This document shows, piece by piece, positions 16,186-26,100 of a stretch of DNA of 57,109 nt. The DNA is taken from positions 1 to 57,109 of the forward strand of contig PLNW01000120.1 of assembly GCA_003142855.1 (NCBI GenBank), given 5' to 3'. Every line of letters starts with the position of its first letter. The stretch's first letter is position 1. Position numbers and translations under genes: made by a program. The notes beneath the pieces were generated by a model. That model had not been told where the DNA came from. It searched no databases and was given only the letters and a program-made list of their open reading frames with translations. The stretch comes from Myxococcales bacterium. GTDB taxonomy: Bacteria > Myxococcota_A > Polyangia > Fen-1088.

Positions 16186-17088
16186 CTACCAGTTCTTGGT
16201 GACGTTCTTCATCTTGAGCCTCCTCCTGGGCACGGATCCTTCGTCCCACAGAAGAGTCGCCTGCTTTGCCGCAAGAATTGCAAGCTCCACGCCTCCTGGA
16301 TATGCGCGTTTCCTGGGGTGGGCAGCGTCATTGCGAAACGTGCGCAGTGTCTCCAGAAGCTGTTTGGTGGTTTTCTCGATCATTGGGGCGCCAGTATCGG
16401 CCCATTGGACTCGGCCGGAGGCCTCTATAACATCGCGGAGATCCGCCCTGTGAAGAGGTTCGCTACGGATTGAGGGCTTGGCTGGGGGTGAAGCCTTGGG
16501 AGGAAGATCAAGAGTCAGCTTCTTTCCTCTTGCGATTTCTCGAAGGACGGCTTCGAGCCCCCGTAGAGCAGACAAGGCTCCCAACTCCTCCATGTCGACA
16601 GAGATGCAATCGCGGGATTCCAGAAAGTACCATTTGAGCTCTTCGGGAAGTCCCTGGACATGTTCGACGACCGTTCCCTCTCCCGCGTATGCATATCGAT
16701 CATAGGCTACACGGAGAGTCCTGGCAGTTTGTGCCAGGTCGGAATACCACTTCCTGGTGCTAGTCCTGTCCGTTGGCAATCCTATTTGGAGAATTGCGTC
16801 GCGTGTTGTGACGAATGCCTTTCCCTCTGGGGCCACGGCGAGATCCCGGCATGTCTGGAGGACCAGCGTGCCGGATTCCATGACACTGCATGCTGGCTCT
16901 TGCCATGCTGATGGGCCCTCATTGGATAGGAGGACTAGTAGTTGGCCTGCGAATTCCTCAATGGAATGCATTTGGATATAGGAGAAAGCATTGCGGGCTC
17001 GCGGAGTCATTTGGCGAATTCTCTCGAATTCCCCAGCGGAGAATCTTCCGACAGTTGCGATGAACTCCTGCTGTGACTTCCAACGCAT
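16186..17088 (-). CDS. BREX-operon terminal protein with C-terminal HEPN-like Rx4H motif
   Basis: 300 residues from an ATG 15 bases after the brxHI stop, hence the last gene of the BREX operon. It is mostly helical. The C-terminal segment KQLLETLRTFRNDAAHPRKR (244-262) contains R252-N-D-A-A-H257, the Rx4H signature of HEPN ribonucleases and of RNxxxHP-type abortive-infection proteins, and is followed by an Ala/Leu-rich helix. The N-terminal half (MRWKSQQEFIATVG, FSYIQMHSIEEFAGQLLVLL) is unrecognised. A long upstream frame to 17358 exists but shadows brxHI. It may be a toxin-type effector unleashed when BREX fails; this is inference from motif and position. Confidence 0.65.
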   Translation of the reverse strand: MRWKSQQEFIATVGRFSAGEFERIRQMTPRARNAFSYIQMHSIEEFAGQLLVLLSNEGPSAWQEPACSVMESGTLVLQTCRDLAVAPEGKAFVTTRDAILQIGLPTDRTSTRKWYSDLAQTARTLRVAYDRYAYAGEGTVVEHVQGLPEELKWYFLESRDCISVDMEELGALSALRGLEAVLREIARGKKLTLDLPPKASPPAKPSIRSEPLHRADLRDVIEASGRVQWADTGAPMIEKTTKQLLETLRTFRNDAAHPRKRAYPGGVELAILAAKQATLLWDEGSVPRRRLKMKNVTKNW

Positions 17089-17102
17089 CAAGGCCTCCAG
17101 AT

Positions 17103-19211
17103 TCAAGAGAATGGTGGTCCATGTAAGCCCAGAAATCGCCGCGTGCCTTCCAGGTCCAAGAGCCGCTCGGCCAGGAGCCTGTCCTCGGCCGCCTCGGGCA
17201 GGCAGGGCTGGAACTTGCTCACCGTTCCCCGGGCCATGCCGCGTGCGGCGGTGGCCGCGACCTGCTCCCAGTCTAGCCCGGTGAGGGCTGCCACGGCCTC
17301 GCGTGCGGCGACGACGGAAAGCTCTTTGCATCGCAGGGACAAATTTCCTGCGACCCATTTCTTGGCCGACTTCTGCTCAAGCCCGGCTGACAGCAAGCGG
17401 TTCACTGCGCCACCGGCGAAGGTGTGCCAGACGACGCCGTCTGGCTGCTCCTCCAAGGGGGCGCGGCCCTGCTCCAGTACCCCGGAGTACGACCCGCGCA
17501 GGCTGGCTAACTCCAAGGCCGCAGTTCGGGTGAGCCACGCCACCTCTTCCTGCTCGTGCAGCAGAACGTCCAGCATGGTCTGGCAGATGCGGGTCGAGAG
17601 TGATCCCGGAAGCCCGATCCAGGTCGGGACGCGCCCTCGGTCGGCGGGCTTCACATGAAGCACGCCTTTCGTCCAGTCGCTCTGCCCCACCTCCCAGGCG
17701 CGTCCGCCGAGCCGGAAACACAGCGGCCCCTGGCTGTAGTCGTGCATGGCCACGAACGTGGCCTGGATGTGCCCGATCTCTTCTTTGCCGTGCTGGACCC
17801 GCATCACAGGGGGCGCAGTGAAGACCGCGTACAGCTCGAAGAAGTTCTTGCGGCCGTACAGCTTCTCGCCGCGCCGGCCGAGCGACAGGACTCCGTCTGC
17901 CTCGTACAGAATGTCCCGCGCGACCATGGTATCGACCAGCTCCTGCAGACGCTCCGTCCCGACGTTTGAGAACGGATACGCGGCCTCGATCCACGGCCAC
18001 AGTCGGTGCCGCGACATCCCACCCTCCTGCAACACCAACGCCATCACCTGGTGTGCGAGCACGTGCATGGCTTGCGCCGCCGGCTTCACATCCTCTACCC
18101 AGCCGGACTCGGCCAGGCGCAACAGCGCCACCGACTGAAGCAGCGATTCCGGTGTGAGACAGAAGAAGGTGCAGTTGGTTCGTGTATTCGCACGCCGGCC
18201 GGTGCGCCCCATGCGCTGGAGAAAGGACGCGACGGTGCCCGGCGCGTCCACCTGAATCACCTGGTCCAGATCGCCGACGTCAATCCCCAGCTCCATCGTG
18301 GATGTACATACGATCGCCGTGTTCTGGCCCCGGGCAAATTGCTCCTCGGCCAGAACCCTGTCAGCTCGGCTAACCGAGCTGTGATGAATGAACACCTCCA
18401 CTCCAGATCCGCTGAGTGCCTGGGCCACGCGCTCTGCCTTCGAGCGGCTCTCGACAAAGACCAGGCTCTTCCTGCCTCGGGCAACCTGCGCGATCCCCAA
18501 TGCAGCGGCTTCCACGCCATCGCAATAGTCGACACGGAGTTCGCGCTGCGCCTTCTCCCTGGGGGGATCGACCAGTCGAAACGGTCGCTTGCTCGATCCT
18601 GCAAGCCATTGACCGATGACCAGTGGGTTGCCAACGGTGGCCGACAGCCCGATCCGCTGCACGTCGCGGCCACACAGGGTTACCAGCCGCTCAAGGATCG
18701 CAGCCAGGTGGGCACCTCGGTCGTCCCCGGCGAAGGCATGGACCTCATCGACGACAACGGCTGACAGGTTCTGGAAAAGCGCCTTCGCGTCCGTCCGGGC
18801 GCTGATCAGCATGACTTCCAGCGATTCCGGCGTGGTCATCAGGATGTGGGCCGGCGTGCCGCGAAAGCCCTGCTTCTTTGAATCGCTGACATCGCCGTGC
18901 CACTTGAACACCTCCAGCCCGACCATGTGTGCGTAGCTGCGCAGCCTCTCCTCCTGATTGTTCAGCAACGCCCGGATCGGACACACGTACAGCACTGCAA
19001 CCGGCGCGAGGTTCTCACTCAAGATGCGCGACAGCAGCGGGAACATCGCCGCCTCGGTCTTGCCGCCTGCTGTGGGGGCAAGAACTACAGCGTTGCAGCC
19101 GTCGAGAACGGCCTCGATGGTCAGGTCCTGGACCGGCCGGAGAGAACGCCACCCAAGGTCGTGAACAATCCCGTGTTGCAGATGCGGGTGGAGTCGCTCA
19201 AGCCCTGGCAT
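17103..19211 (-). CDS. brxHI: BREX Lhr-like ATP-dependent helicase BrxHI
   Basis: 702 residues. Superfamily 2 helicase motifs are complete: Q-region near RPVQDLTIEAVL, Walker A APTAGGKTEA (45-54), PIRAL, TTPESLE, DEVHAF, LSAT, CTSTMELGIDVGD and QRMGRTGRR. A winged-helix and long C-terminal region typical of Lhr-type helicases follow. In type 2 BREX this gene comes last after brxD, as here: its ATG lies three bases beyond the brxD TAG. It probably translocates on DNA during recognition or remodelling of phage DNA. The identification rests on motifs plus gene order. Confidence 0.9.
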   Translation of the reverse strand: MPGLERLHPHLQHGIVHDLGWRSLRPVQDLTIEAVLDGCNAVVLAPTAGGKTEAAMFPLLSRILSENLAPVAVLYVCPIRALLNNQEERLRSYAHMVGLEVFKWHGDVSDSKKQGFRGTPAHILMTTPESLEVMLISARTDAKALFQNLSAVVVDEVHAFAGDDRGAHLAAILERLVTLCGRDVQRIGLSATVGNPLVIGQWLAGSSKRPFRLVDPPREKAQRELRVDYCDGVEAAALGIAQVARGRKSLVFVESRSKAERVAQALSGSGVEVFIHHSSVSRADRVLAEEQFARGQNTAIVCTSTMELGIDVGDLDQVIQVDAPGTVASFLQRMGRTGRRANTRTNCTFFCLTPESLLQSVALLRLAESGWVEDVKPAAQAMHVLAHQVMALVLQEGGMSRHRLWPWIEAAYPFSNVGTERLQELVDTMVARDILYEADGVLSLGRRGEKLYGRKNFFELYAVFTAPPVMRVQHGKEEIGHIQATFVAMHDYSQGPLCFRLGGRAWEVGQSDWTKGVLHVKPADRGRVPTWIGLPGSLSTRICQTMLDVLLHEQEEVAWLTRTAALELASLRGSYSGVLEQGRAPLEEQPDGVVWHTFAGGAVNRLLSAGLEQKSAKKWVAGNLSLRCKELSVVAAREAVAALTGLDWEQVAATAARGMARGTVSKFQPCLPEAAEDRLLAERLLDLEGTRRFLGLHGPPFS

Positions 19212-19214
19212 GGC

Positions 19215-20570
19215 CTAGCCGTCCAGTCGCTTGGGCTCGGGCGGATCAGTTTCTGATTCTTCGCCGTCCTCGCTTTCGTCTGCGACCTCCAAAGGACGCC
19301 CGTGCTTGGCAGCCAGCTCCTCTGCGGTCAGCTTGGCATCTTCGAGTTGCAGCTTGTAGTGCTCTGCGGGCGCGTAGTCCTCGTGCAAGTCAACCCGGTC
19401 CATGACATCGACCAGCTCGCGCAGGAACAGGCGAGGCGCAAGCGCTACCTTCCCGCCAAATCCCGCCGTGACTTGCGACACCAGTGCCGCCAGGAATCGA
19501 TCATCCACTCGCGCGGCGACCCGGTCAGTGTGCTTGGCGGGGTAAAGATCCCGAACACGGTGAGCAACCGTCAGCAAACGATCTTCCGTGAATGGCAGTA
19601 AGCGCACTTGTGGTGCCCGCAGGTTGTCGAAACGAGGATCGTCGCTGAAGTTCACCTGAACCCGCTGGTGAAGCGCCGGGGCGCCCTTCAATCCCTTGTA
19701 GCCCTCGAAGAAGTCCCGGGTGCCGGTGATGACCAGATACAGCCCCGGCAACTCCTCCTTCGCGAGCATGTCCATGAACTGCCGAAGGGCATTGAGGGCT
19801 TTCTCCCGGGTTTGTACGTTCATCCGCTGGATCGTCTCGACCTCGTCGAGAACCACGACCAACCCCGCATAACCCGACTGACGGAGCAACTGGATCAGTC
19901 CCGCGAGAAATGTTAGCGAAGCCTGACCATCGACCTTCCCCTTGGTCCCAGCCTCCCGCAGCACCGAACGATCGGTATGGGGCTGCCCGGCCACCCAGGC
20001 CAGCAGCCCCTGCGCCGTCGCAAAGTCACCTTCGTGTGTGGCCCGGTGGTAGCCGCGCAAAACCTGTGCAAAGGCCGGGTTCCGCCGTGACAGATCAGCC
20101 AGCTTGTCTTCCAGCCGCTGCTCAGTCGCATCCGCGAACCCAGGGTCGTCCTCGGTCATCCCCCGCAAACGCATCACCTCGTCGCCGACCTGGTACAGCC
20201 AACCCTCCACAACGGCCTGAAATGCGTTGGGGCCATCGGCTGCGGTCTCAAGCCGCTCAATCAGCCGACGGTAAACAGTCTCCAGATGGTGCAGAGGTGT
20301 GTCGTTGATGGAGATCTGCACCTCAGAGGTGGCGAAGCGTCGCTGCCGGGCTTTGGCGCACAGATAGCGAGCAGCGAAGGTCTTGCCCGTCCCGTACTCG
20401 CCCCGAATCCACTTGGCAACTCCCTTGCCTGTGGCGACAAAGTCCAACTCCTCGTTCACGGCAGCCAGCAACGGATCCAGTCCGGTGGCGAAGTGCTCAA
20501 GGCCCTGCGCTGGCACCAGCCCGCTCCGGAGCGCGTTGATGATCGTCGCAGATTCAGGAACCACCGCCAT
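19215..20570 (-). CDS. brxD: BREX ATP-binding protein BrxD
   Basis: 451 residues. Walker A GEYGTGKT is at 57-64 and Walker B LVVVLDEVETI near 245, followed by VQTREKALNALRQFMDM and an arginine/sensor region VITGTRDFFEG. This is the DUF2791/BrxD pattern: an AAA-type ATPase that loads or regulates the BREX helicase (known from family context). Its ATG overlaps the pglZ TGA (TGATG). The last 40 residues are acidic and Pro-rich (ESEDGEESETDPPEPK), probably disordered. Confidence 0.92.
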   Translation of the reverse strand: MAVVPESATIINALRSGLVPAQGLEHFATGLDPLLAAVNEELDFVATGKGVAKWIRGEYGTGKTFAARYLCAKARQRRFATSEVQISINDTPLHHLETVYRRLIERLETAADGPNAFQAVVEGWLYQVGDEVMRLRGMTEDDPGFADATEQRLEDKLADLSRRNPAFAQVLRGYHRATHEGDFATAQGLLAWVAGQPHTDRSVLREAGTKGKVDGQASLTFLAGLIQLLRQSGYAGLVVVLDEVETIQRMNVQTREKALNALRQFMDMLAKEELPGLYLVITGTRDFFEGYKGLKGAPALHQRVQVNFSDDPRFDNLRAPQVRLLPFTEDRLLTVAHRVRDLYPAKHTDRVAARVDDRFLAALVSQVTAGFGGKVALAPRLFLRELVDVMDRVDLHEDYAPAEHYKLQLEDAKLTAEELAAKHGRPLEVADESEDGEESETDPPEPKRLDG

Positions 20571-23152
20571 CAGCGCCCCTCCTTGCCCTGGTATCGGTAC
20601 ATGGTTTCGCCGCTCGGAAGAACCTCATCCGTGAACAGCACATGTCCCTCGGCATGCAGGGTTCGGCGCAGGGTCCGCATCAGACCATTGAGCCGCCCTG
20701 GGTTCTTCTTCAGACGATCGGCTAACTCGCTCGCTCGGGCTGATCCGTTGTCACGCAGCAACACCAGGACACCCTTTTCGTCCAAGCTCAGGCGTGCAAT
20801 CAGTGCTGCGGACAAGGGCAGCGAGCCGGCCCTTTCCGCCGGGTTGAATAGCGAAAGCTGTGGCTTGGCCTTGGGCAGCAGCTCGTCCGATGGCAGGGGC
20901 GTCACGATCGGCGGCTCAACTGGACGCGACTCGGTGGGCGGCTCTGCCAAAGCACCGCGCCCGAACCACCAGGCTGGCTCGTCGGCGTGCAGGCCATCGC
21001 GCTCGATCCAGGCCAGCGGCACCGCCACTTCCTCCAGCCCGCATCCCCCATGGAACCCCACCTGCTGTCCGCCAAGATACACACCAGAACGCCAGGCGAA
21101 CGCGCGTCGCTGAGGCGGCCCACCCAGCCCCGCCAGATCGATCTCGATGAAGCCTGCCGGCACCGGCTCGTGCTTGTCGAGGGCCACGTAGCGCGGGGCC
21201 TTGCCACTGCCCTGGCGCAGGCTCTTGTCCACAAAGGGGCTGTGTCCGTGATCAGCCGTCAGCAGCACGCGCCGGCCAGCCTTGAGGGCCGCGCGTAGTG
21301 CCGGTTTGAACGCTGTGATGTTCTCAGGGGCCAGCTTCACGGTCGCCCCAGTGTTCGACGACCCAATCTGGTCGTCCACGGCATTGAAGACCGCCGCGAC
21401 CACGTCCAGTGACTCGTCTTCCAAGGCAGCCAGCAACGCCTGCCCGCCATCCCCCAGGTCAGACTTCAGGAACAGGCGCCTGGTTCGGGTGCCCAGTGCC
21501 GCATTCTGATTGAAGCGCGCCTTGTCCGTCTTTGTCTCCTCCTCGTCGCGGAATACGGTTTCGGCGACCAGGGTGTCATTGGGAAGCTCGCCCAGGAAGA
21601 TCGCGCCCCGGGCATGGCTGGTCACGGTTGGCAACGGCGAAAGCGCGGCTAGCCCCGCGACGCGGCCGTCGGGGTCGGGTTTCACGCCGAGGGGAAAGCC
21701 GCTGTCCTGAGAGAGCGCATGGAGGAGTTCCAGGAACACCGGATAGCTGCACCCGTCCAGCACCACCAGGAACAAGCGGGCCTGGGTTTCACGCTGCCAA
21801 AGCGGCGCAACGATTCGCTTCCAGATCCTGTGGAGAGGCACCAGCCCCTTCGTGTGAAGGGCCGCTTCGTATCCCCCGGCCAACGCCTCGGCGAACTGGC
21901 GGTTCTGGCGGTCGCGGCGGTCGCGGCACGCAATGAGCAACTTTGTCGCCTCGGCGTGGTAGTGGGCGCTGCTGGCCAGTGCTCGGCGCAGCTGCAACAT
22001 GGCCAGATCCGCAAAGGCGCCCTGGCGTTGGTATTCCTGCACCTGTTCCAGGATGTCGGTCTTCAGCCCCATCGGCTGGTCCAGGTAGCGCGACACGCGC
22101 GCCATCGCGTCCAGCATCGCGAGATCCTCACGATTCATGCCAGCAGCACGATGGCCAGCAAGCCAAGAAATATCGGCCGCGCTGATTGGCTTCCCGTCCG
22201 CAGCCTGTCGCGCAAGCGCATGACATCGATCCTCGAAGGCCAAGGGAAGCACGTGGCTGGTCTGTAGCTGCGTCGGCGTCAGACACTCACGGCCAACCCG
22301 GTCGGCGGCTGCCAGCAATGTACCAGCTGAATCACCCAGGGCCGTCAACGTGTCCTCTGCTAGACGCGACAGTACCCGCCGAAGAATCCTGCGATCCATT
22401 TCCAGCGGCGGCTCAGCCGCCGCTTTCCACAGTCCACCCCACGCTGGTTTGGGCAACTCCGGCGCTTCCACTGTCAGCACCGCCCCATGGACGACCAGCT
22501 CGCGCAGCCGCGTCTCCGGCTCTGCCAGCGCCCAGGCGAGCAAACGGCCCTCGTCGCCATGGAGCGTGGGCAGGGCGTCCCGGACCAGCTGACTGACGTT
22601 CGCGGACCAGTGCGGTGGCTCCTGCACCCATGCGGCCAGCAGCCGCGCTGGGGTCTGCGTTCGCACCTGCTCGCCCACGCTGACATCCACCAGCATCTCG
22701 GTCAGCAGGCGACGGTCTATCACCGTGGGCAGCGTCCGGTGGCTCATGGCCAGGCCCAGCTTGTCCACGTGCTCAAGCGCAAGTTGCTGCATGTAAGGCG
22801 CGTCGGCCCCCACAACCCGTACGCCGAGGACTACTTCCAGCACGTCGTTTACTGACAAGGCGTGCACTCGTTGATTGCGCGCCCGACGCAGGAGATCCGG
22901 CGCTTTCTGAATACGCTGGGCGACGTCTTCGGGCATGACAGCGATCAACGGCGCGCCCTTTGCCTTCCACAGCAGGTGGCGCAGGCCAAGCTCGGTCGAC
23001 ACCTTGTGAACGCCGTAAGCGCCCTTCGGGGTCGGCATCTGTTCCGGTAGATCCTCCAGCCCCTCACCGTCGATGACCAGCAGATAGCCGGTCTCGGAGG
23101 CCCCACCGGCCTGGTCCAGCAAGCGCCGCAGAAGTAGCTGGGCTGCGCTCAC
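20570..23152 (-). CDS. pglZ: BREX type 2 alkaline-phosphatase-superfamily protein PglZ
   Basis: 860 residues from a GTG sharing GTGA with pglY. The first 430 residues are helical (EDLPEQMPTPKG, DVAQRIQKAPDLLRRA). The phosphatase-like core follows with LFLVVLDGCSYPVFLELL carrying the metal-site Asp, TVTSHARGAIFLGELP, LTADHGHSPFVD with the Asp-His pair and FHGGCGLEEVAVPLAWI. A C-terminal winged-helix-like region closes the protein (LLRDNGSARASELADRLKK). PglZ is the hallmark protein of all BREX systems and acts with pglX/pglY in the exclusion and methylation complex. Length and neighbours match type 2. Confidence 0.93.
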   Translation of the reverse strand: MSAAQLLLRRLLDQAGGASETGYLLVIDGEGLEDLPEQMPTPKGAYGVHKVSTELGLRHLLWKAKGAPLIAVMPEDVAQRIQKAPDLLRRARNQRVHALSVNDVLEVVLGVRVVGADAPYMQQLALEHVDKLGLAMSHRTLPTVIDRRLLTEMLVDVSVGEQVRTQTPARLLAAWVQEPPHWSANVSQLVRDALPTLHGDEGRLLAWALAEPETRLRELVVHGAVLTVEAPELPKPAWGGLWKAAAEPPLEMDRRILRRVLSRLAEDTLTALGDSAGTLLAAADRVGRECLTPTQLQTSHVLPLAFEDRCHALARQAADGKPISAADISWLAGHRAAGMNREDLAMLDAMARVSRYLDQPMGLKTDILEQVQEYQRQGAFADLAMLQLRRALASSAHYHAEATKLLIACRDRRDRQNRQFAEALAGGYEAALHTKGLVPLHRIWKRIVAPLWQRETQARLFLVVLDGCSYPVFLELLHALSQDSGFPLGVKPDPDGRVAGLAALSPLPTVTSHARGAIFLGELPNDTLVAETVFRDEEETKTDKARFNQNAALGTRTRRLFLKSDLGDGGQALLAALEDESLDVVAAVFNAVDDQIGSSNTGATVKLAPENITAFKPALRAALKAGRRVLLTADHGHSPFVDKSLRQGSGKAPRYVALDKHEPVPAGFIEIDLAGLGGPPQRRAFAWRSGVYLGGQQVGFHGGCGLEEVAVPLAWIERDGLHADEPAWWFGRGALAEPPTESRPVEPPIVTPLPSDELLPKAKPQLSLFNPAERAGSLPLSAALIARLSLDEKGVLVLLRDNGSARASELADRLKKNPGRLNGLMRTLRRTLHAEGHVLFTDEVLPSGETMYRYQGKEGR

Positions 23153-26100
23153 TCGCCGTCCTCCTCCCGGATAAGCTTGAGGTTAATGCTTCCGGTTCCC
23201 TCTTTCGCGATTGCCTCCTGCACCTGTGTCAGGAAGCCTGAAACCGCCTTCGCATCGCCTGTGTTCACACGGGCTTTGCAAAGGACGGCGCGCGGGGAAG
23301 AAGGCGTTGGCGCCGGAGGCGGTGTCACCGGCTGCTCGATCAGCTTCTTGATCAGCTCCTGTGACTTCTTGTTCCAGTCCCCGATCCATTCCTTGGTCAG
23401 CGGTTGCTCCGCCTGGGCTGCGGCCAGGCGACCATCGAGCACGCCCAGGTGTTCGCGCACCTCCACTCCGAAGACGCTGTGCTGGGTTCCGGCGTTCAGG
23501 TTGGCTCGTGCGTGTTCGTTCAAGTCTCCCAAGATCTCGCGAATTGACTCCCCCTGCTGGACCACTGACCGCATGGGATCGGAGGCGTCATCCGGCCACA
23601 CTGCCAGCAACTCCGTGAGCACCTTGTAGCTGTCCGCCGTGGCCTGGCCAAGCGCGGCCAACCGCGTATTCGCGGTCGCCACTTCCTTCAGACGATCCCC
23701 GGCAGTGACGCCAAGATGCACCAACCGCTCGTGCAGCCCTTGCAGCACGGTGCGCTTTCCCTCGCCAGACTGTTTCAGCGCAATCGCAAAGCGGTCCTGG
23801 CCTTGCAACGAACGATTTGCCGTGGGACGGGCAACGTTGAAGAGTTGGTTTCCGAGATCGCGCAGCCGATGCCACTCCGCCGCGCCCACGAGTTTGCCCC
23901 GTTGCAGGCGCAGTCGCGCCGTGGGCGTCATCCCGATGCGCACCTCGACTGGCTCTCCATCAATTTCCCGCAAGGCCCGGTGATCTCGCTGGCACAGAAA
24001 GCAGAGAAACAGATCGGTCACAAGCGGCTGGAAGCCGTAGGTCTCGCGCAGGTGATCGGCGATCGGAGTCCAGGCAACCGAATCCTGGTCCGCCCTCTGG
24101 AGAACGTCCTTGATGTAGCGCGAGTCGAGCCGCAGCGACGCCTTGGTCTGGCCCAGGTTCACCAGTTCGAGCGGCTGGCCAATCGTCCTCAGCACCTTCC
24201 CGGTGGCGTCGTCATAGCCAACCGAAACGTTGGTCTCACCCGCCTGCACCATCCACACGAGCAGCATCTCCAGATCCGGTTTCTTCGGTTCAGCGAGGAA
24301 GCTCGGGTGCTGCGGGTAGCGTCGGTCCATCAGCAGCGCGGCGACATGCTCCAGATTCTCACTCAGCGTCGGGTGCGGTCGGCTGCTATCTACGTCCGAG
24401 ATCAGTGCGCAGAACTCTCCGTGGTGGACATAGACCTCATTCAGCAGCTCCTCCAATTGCCCCACCAGCGTCTTCTCGCGCACGCCCGCCTGGTCCAGGA
24501 TCTTGCCGCGATCTTGTGGCCCCAGTGTCTCAAGCAGATCCTCTTGCCCTGGCTGGGACAGCAGGTGTCTGACCGCCGCAAGCTCAGTCAACACGCCAAG
24601 CTCGGCCGGTGTCATGTGTCGCGGCAGCCAGCACACCGTGTGCAGTAGACCCTTCTTCTTGCGTACGTTGGCAGCTCGCTGACGGTCTTCGTCGACCGAG
24701 TGGCCGGGGTCATCCCATGGATAGTCGATCAGAACCTTGAATGCCCCCTCAGGTGGCTCGAAGTCCTCGTTCGACATCTCGCGCACGTTGCCAAGCTTGA
24801 TGCGACCACGGCGTCTGGTGCCTCTCCAGACTAGCTCCCAGTCACCCTCGTTGGTACCGCCCTCCTCGAAGCCCCGGGTGCCCCCCAGGTCCAGCGCCTG
24901 CTTGAGCGCCTGCCAGAAAATCTCGAACCGCTTGGGCACGCTGCCCTCAACCTTGGAGCGAGCGCGGCCGAGCACCTCGCCCAGGCTCACCCGGCCGAGA
25001 ACGTACCGCACGATCGCGGTCTTGCCCTCTCCCGCAATCTGAAGGTCGGGCACCAGTTGAGAAAGCGCCAGCAGATCCGTCTGGGCCACGCGCACTTGGC
25101 TGCGGACCGTCTCACCCTCAACGTCCACCGAGTTGAGCTGCACCAGCCGCTCGATAGTCAGTCCACCCTGTTTCAGCCGGGGTGACACCTCGGCCAGCAA
25201 CACCGTCTTCACAAGCTGATCCAGGGCACGGCGACGCTCGGCATTGAATTCGGCTGCACGCTCCTCGGCGATCTTCTGCATCGCTGGCAGCAGGCGCGAG
25301 TAGTACTGGTGATGAATGTCCTGCATCACCTCGACCTTCTTGCTCGCCTCGACCCCGGACTCGGGAAATATGGCAGCAAAGGCCGAGCCCACTGGCAGGA
25401 ATTCGCCCAATGGGAGATTCGGATAGTACAGGACCAGCAATTCGTACAGCAGGCGCAGTGCCGAGCGTTCCCGCTGCATCAGCGAGGTGACATCGACCAG
25501 CATCTCGATCAGCGCCGGGTGGAATGGATATACGTCGCGCAGGTACTCGATGTCCCCGCCGGCCAGCAGGGCTGGCAGAACCTTCTCGTGCCGCTTGGCA
25601 AGCGAGGCCACCGCCTCTTTGACTGCGCCTGGGTCCTTGGCGCGAAGCACGCGTCCCTTCACGATGTGGCGCAGCTCCACGTCTTGCAACTTGGTCACCT
25701 CGAAGCGCTTGGCGTGGTGGTCCAGGTGCTCGTGGATCTTGCTTTCGTCCACCAGGTCCGGGAAGAACTCCTGCAAGTTCCGCTGGCGTGCCACGAACGC
25801 GAAGATGGGCACTGGCCGCTGCCCGGTGTTGTGGTCGACGATCACGTTCAGATTGTTGATCTCCTGCACGAACTCCTGACCCGACTTTTCGGCCAGCCAC
25901 AGCAGGAACTCGTCAATCATCAGCACGATCCCGCCAAAGCCCTGGGTCTTGGCGTGCTCGGCCATCCGTTTCAGGCCCTCGCTCCAGTGTGGGTCAATGC
26001 CCGCATCCGCGACATCGCGGCCTTTGTATTTCAGCCACTCTCGTGCCAGGCGTTCACGCTTCTGCGCCGATCCGCCCGCCAGAGTCTCGAAGTCCTCGCG

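Noticed and set aside
16186..17358. 390-residue version of the HEPN-like protein starting at 17358
   Set aside because: The first 90 codons overlap brxHI in another frame and are Arg/Gly-rich; the ATG at 17088 fits the operon spacing.
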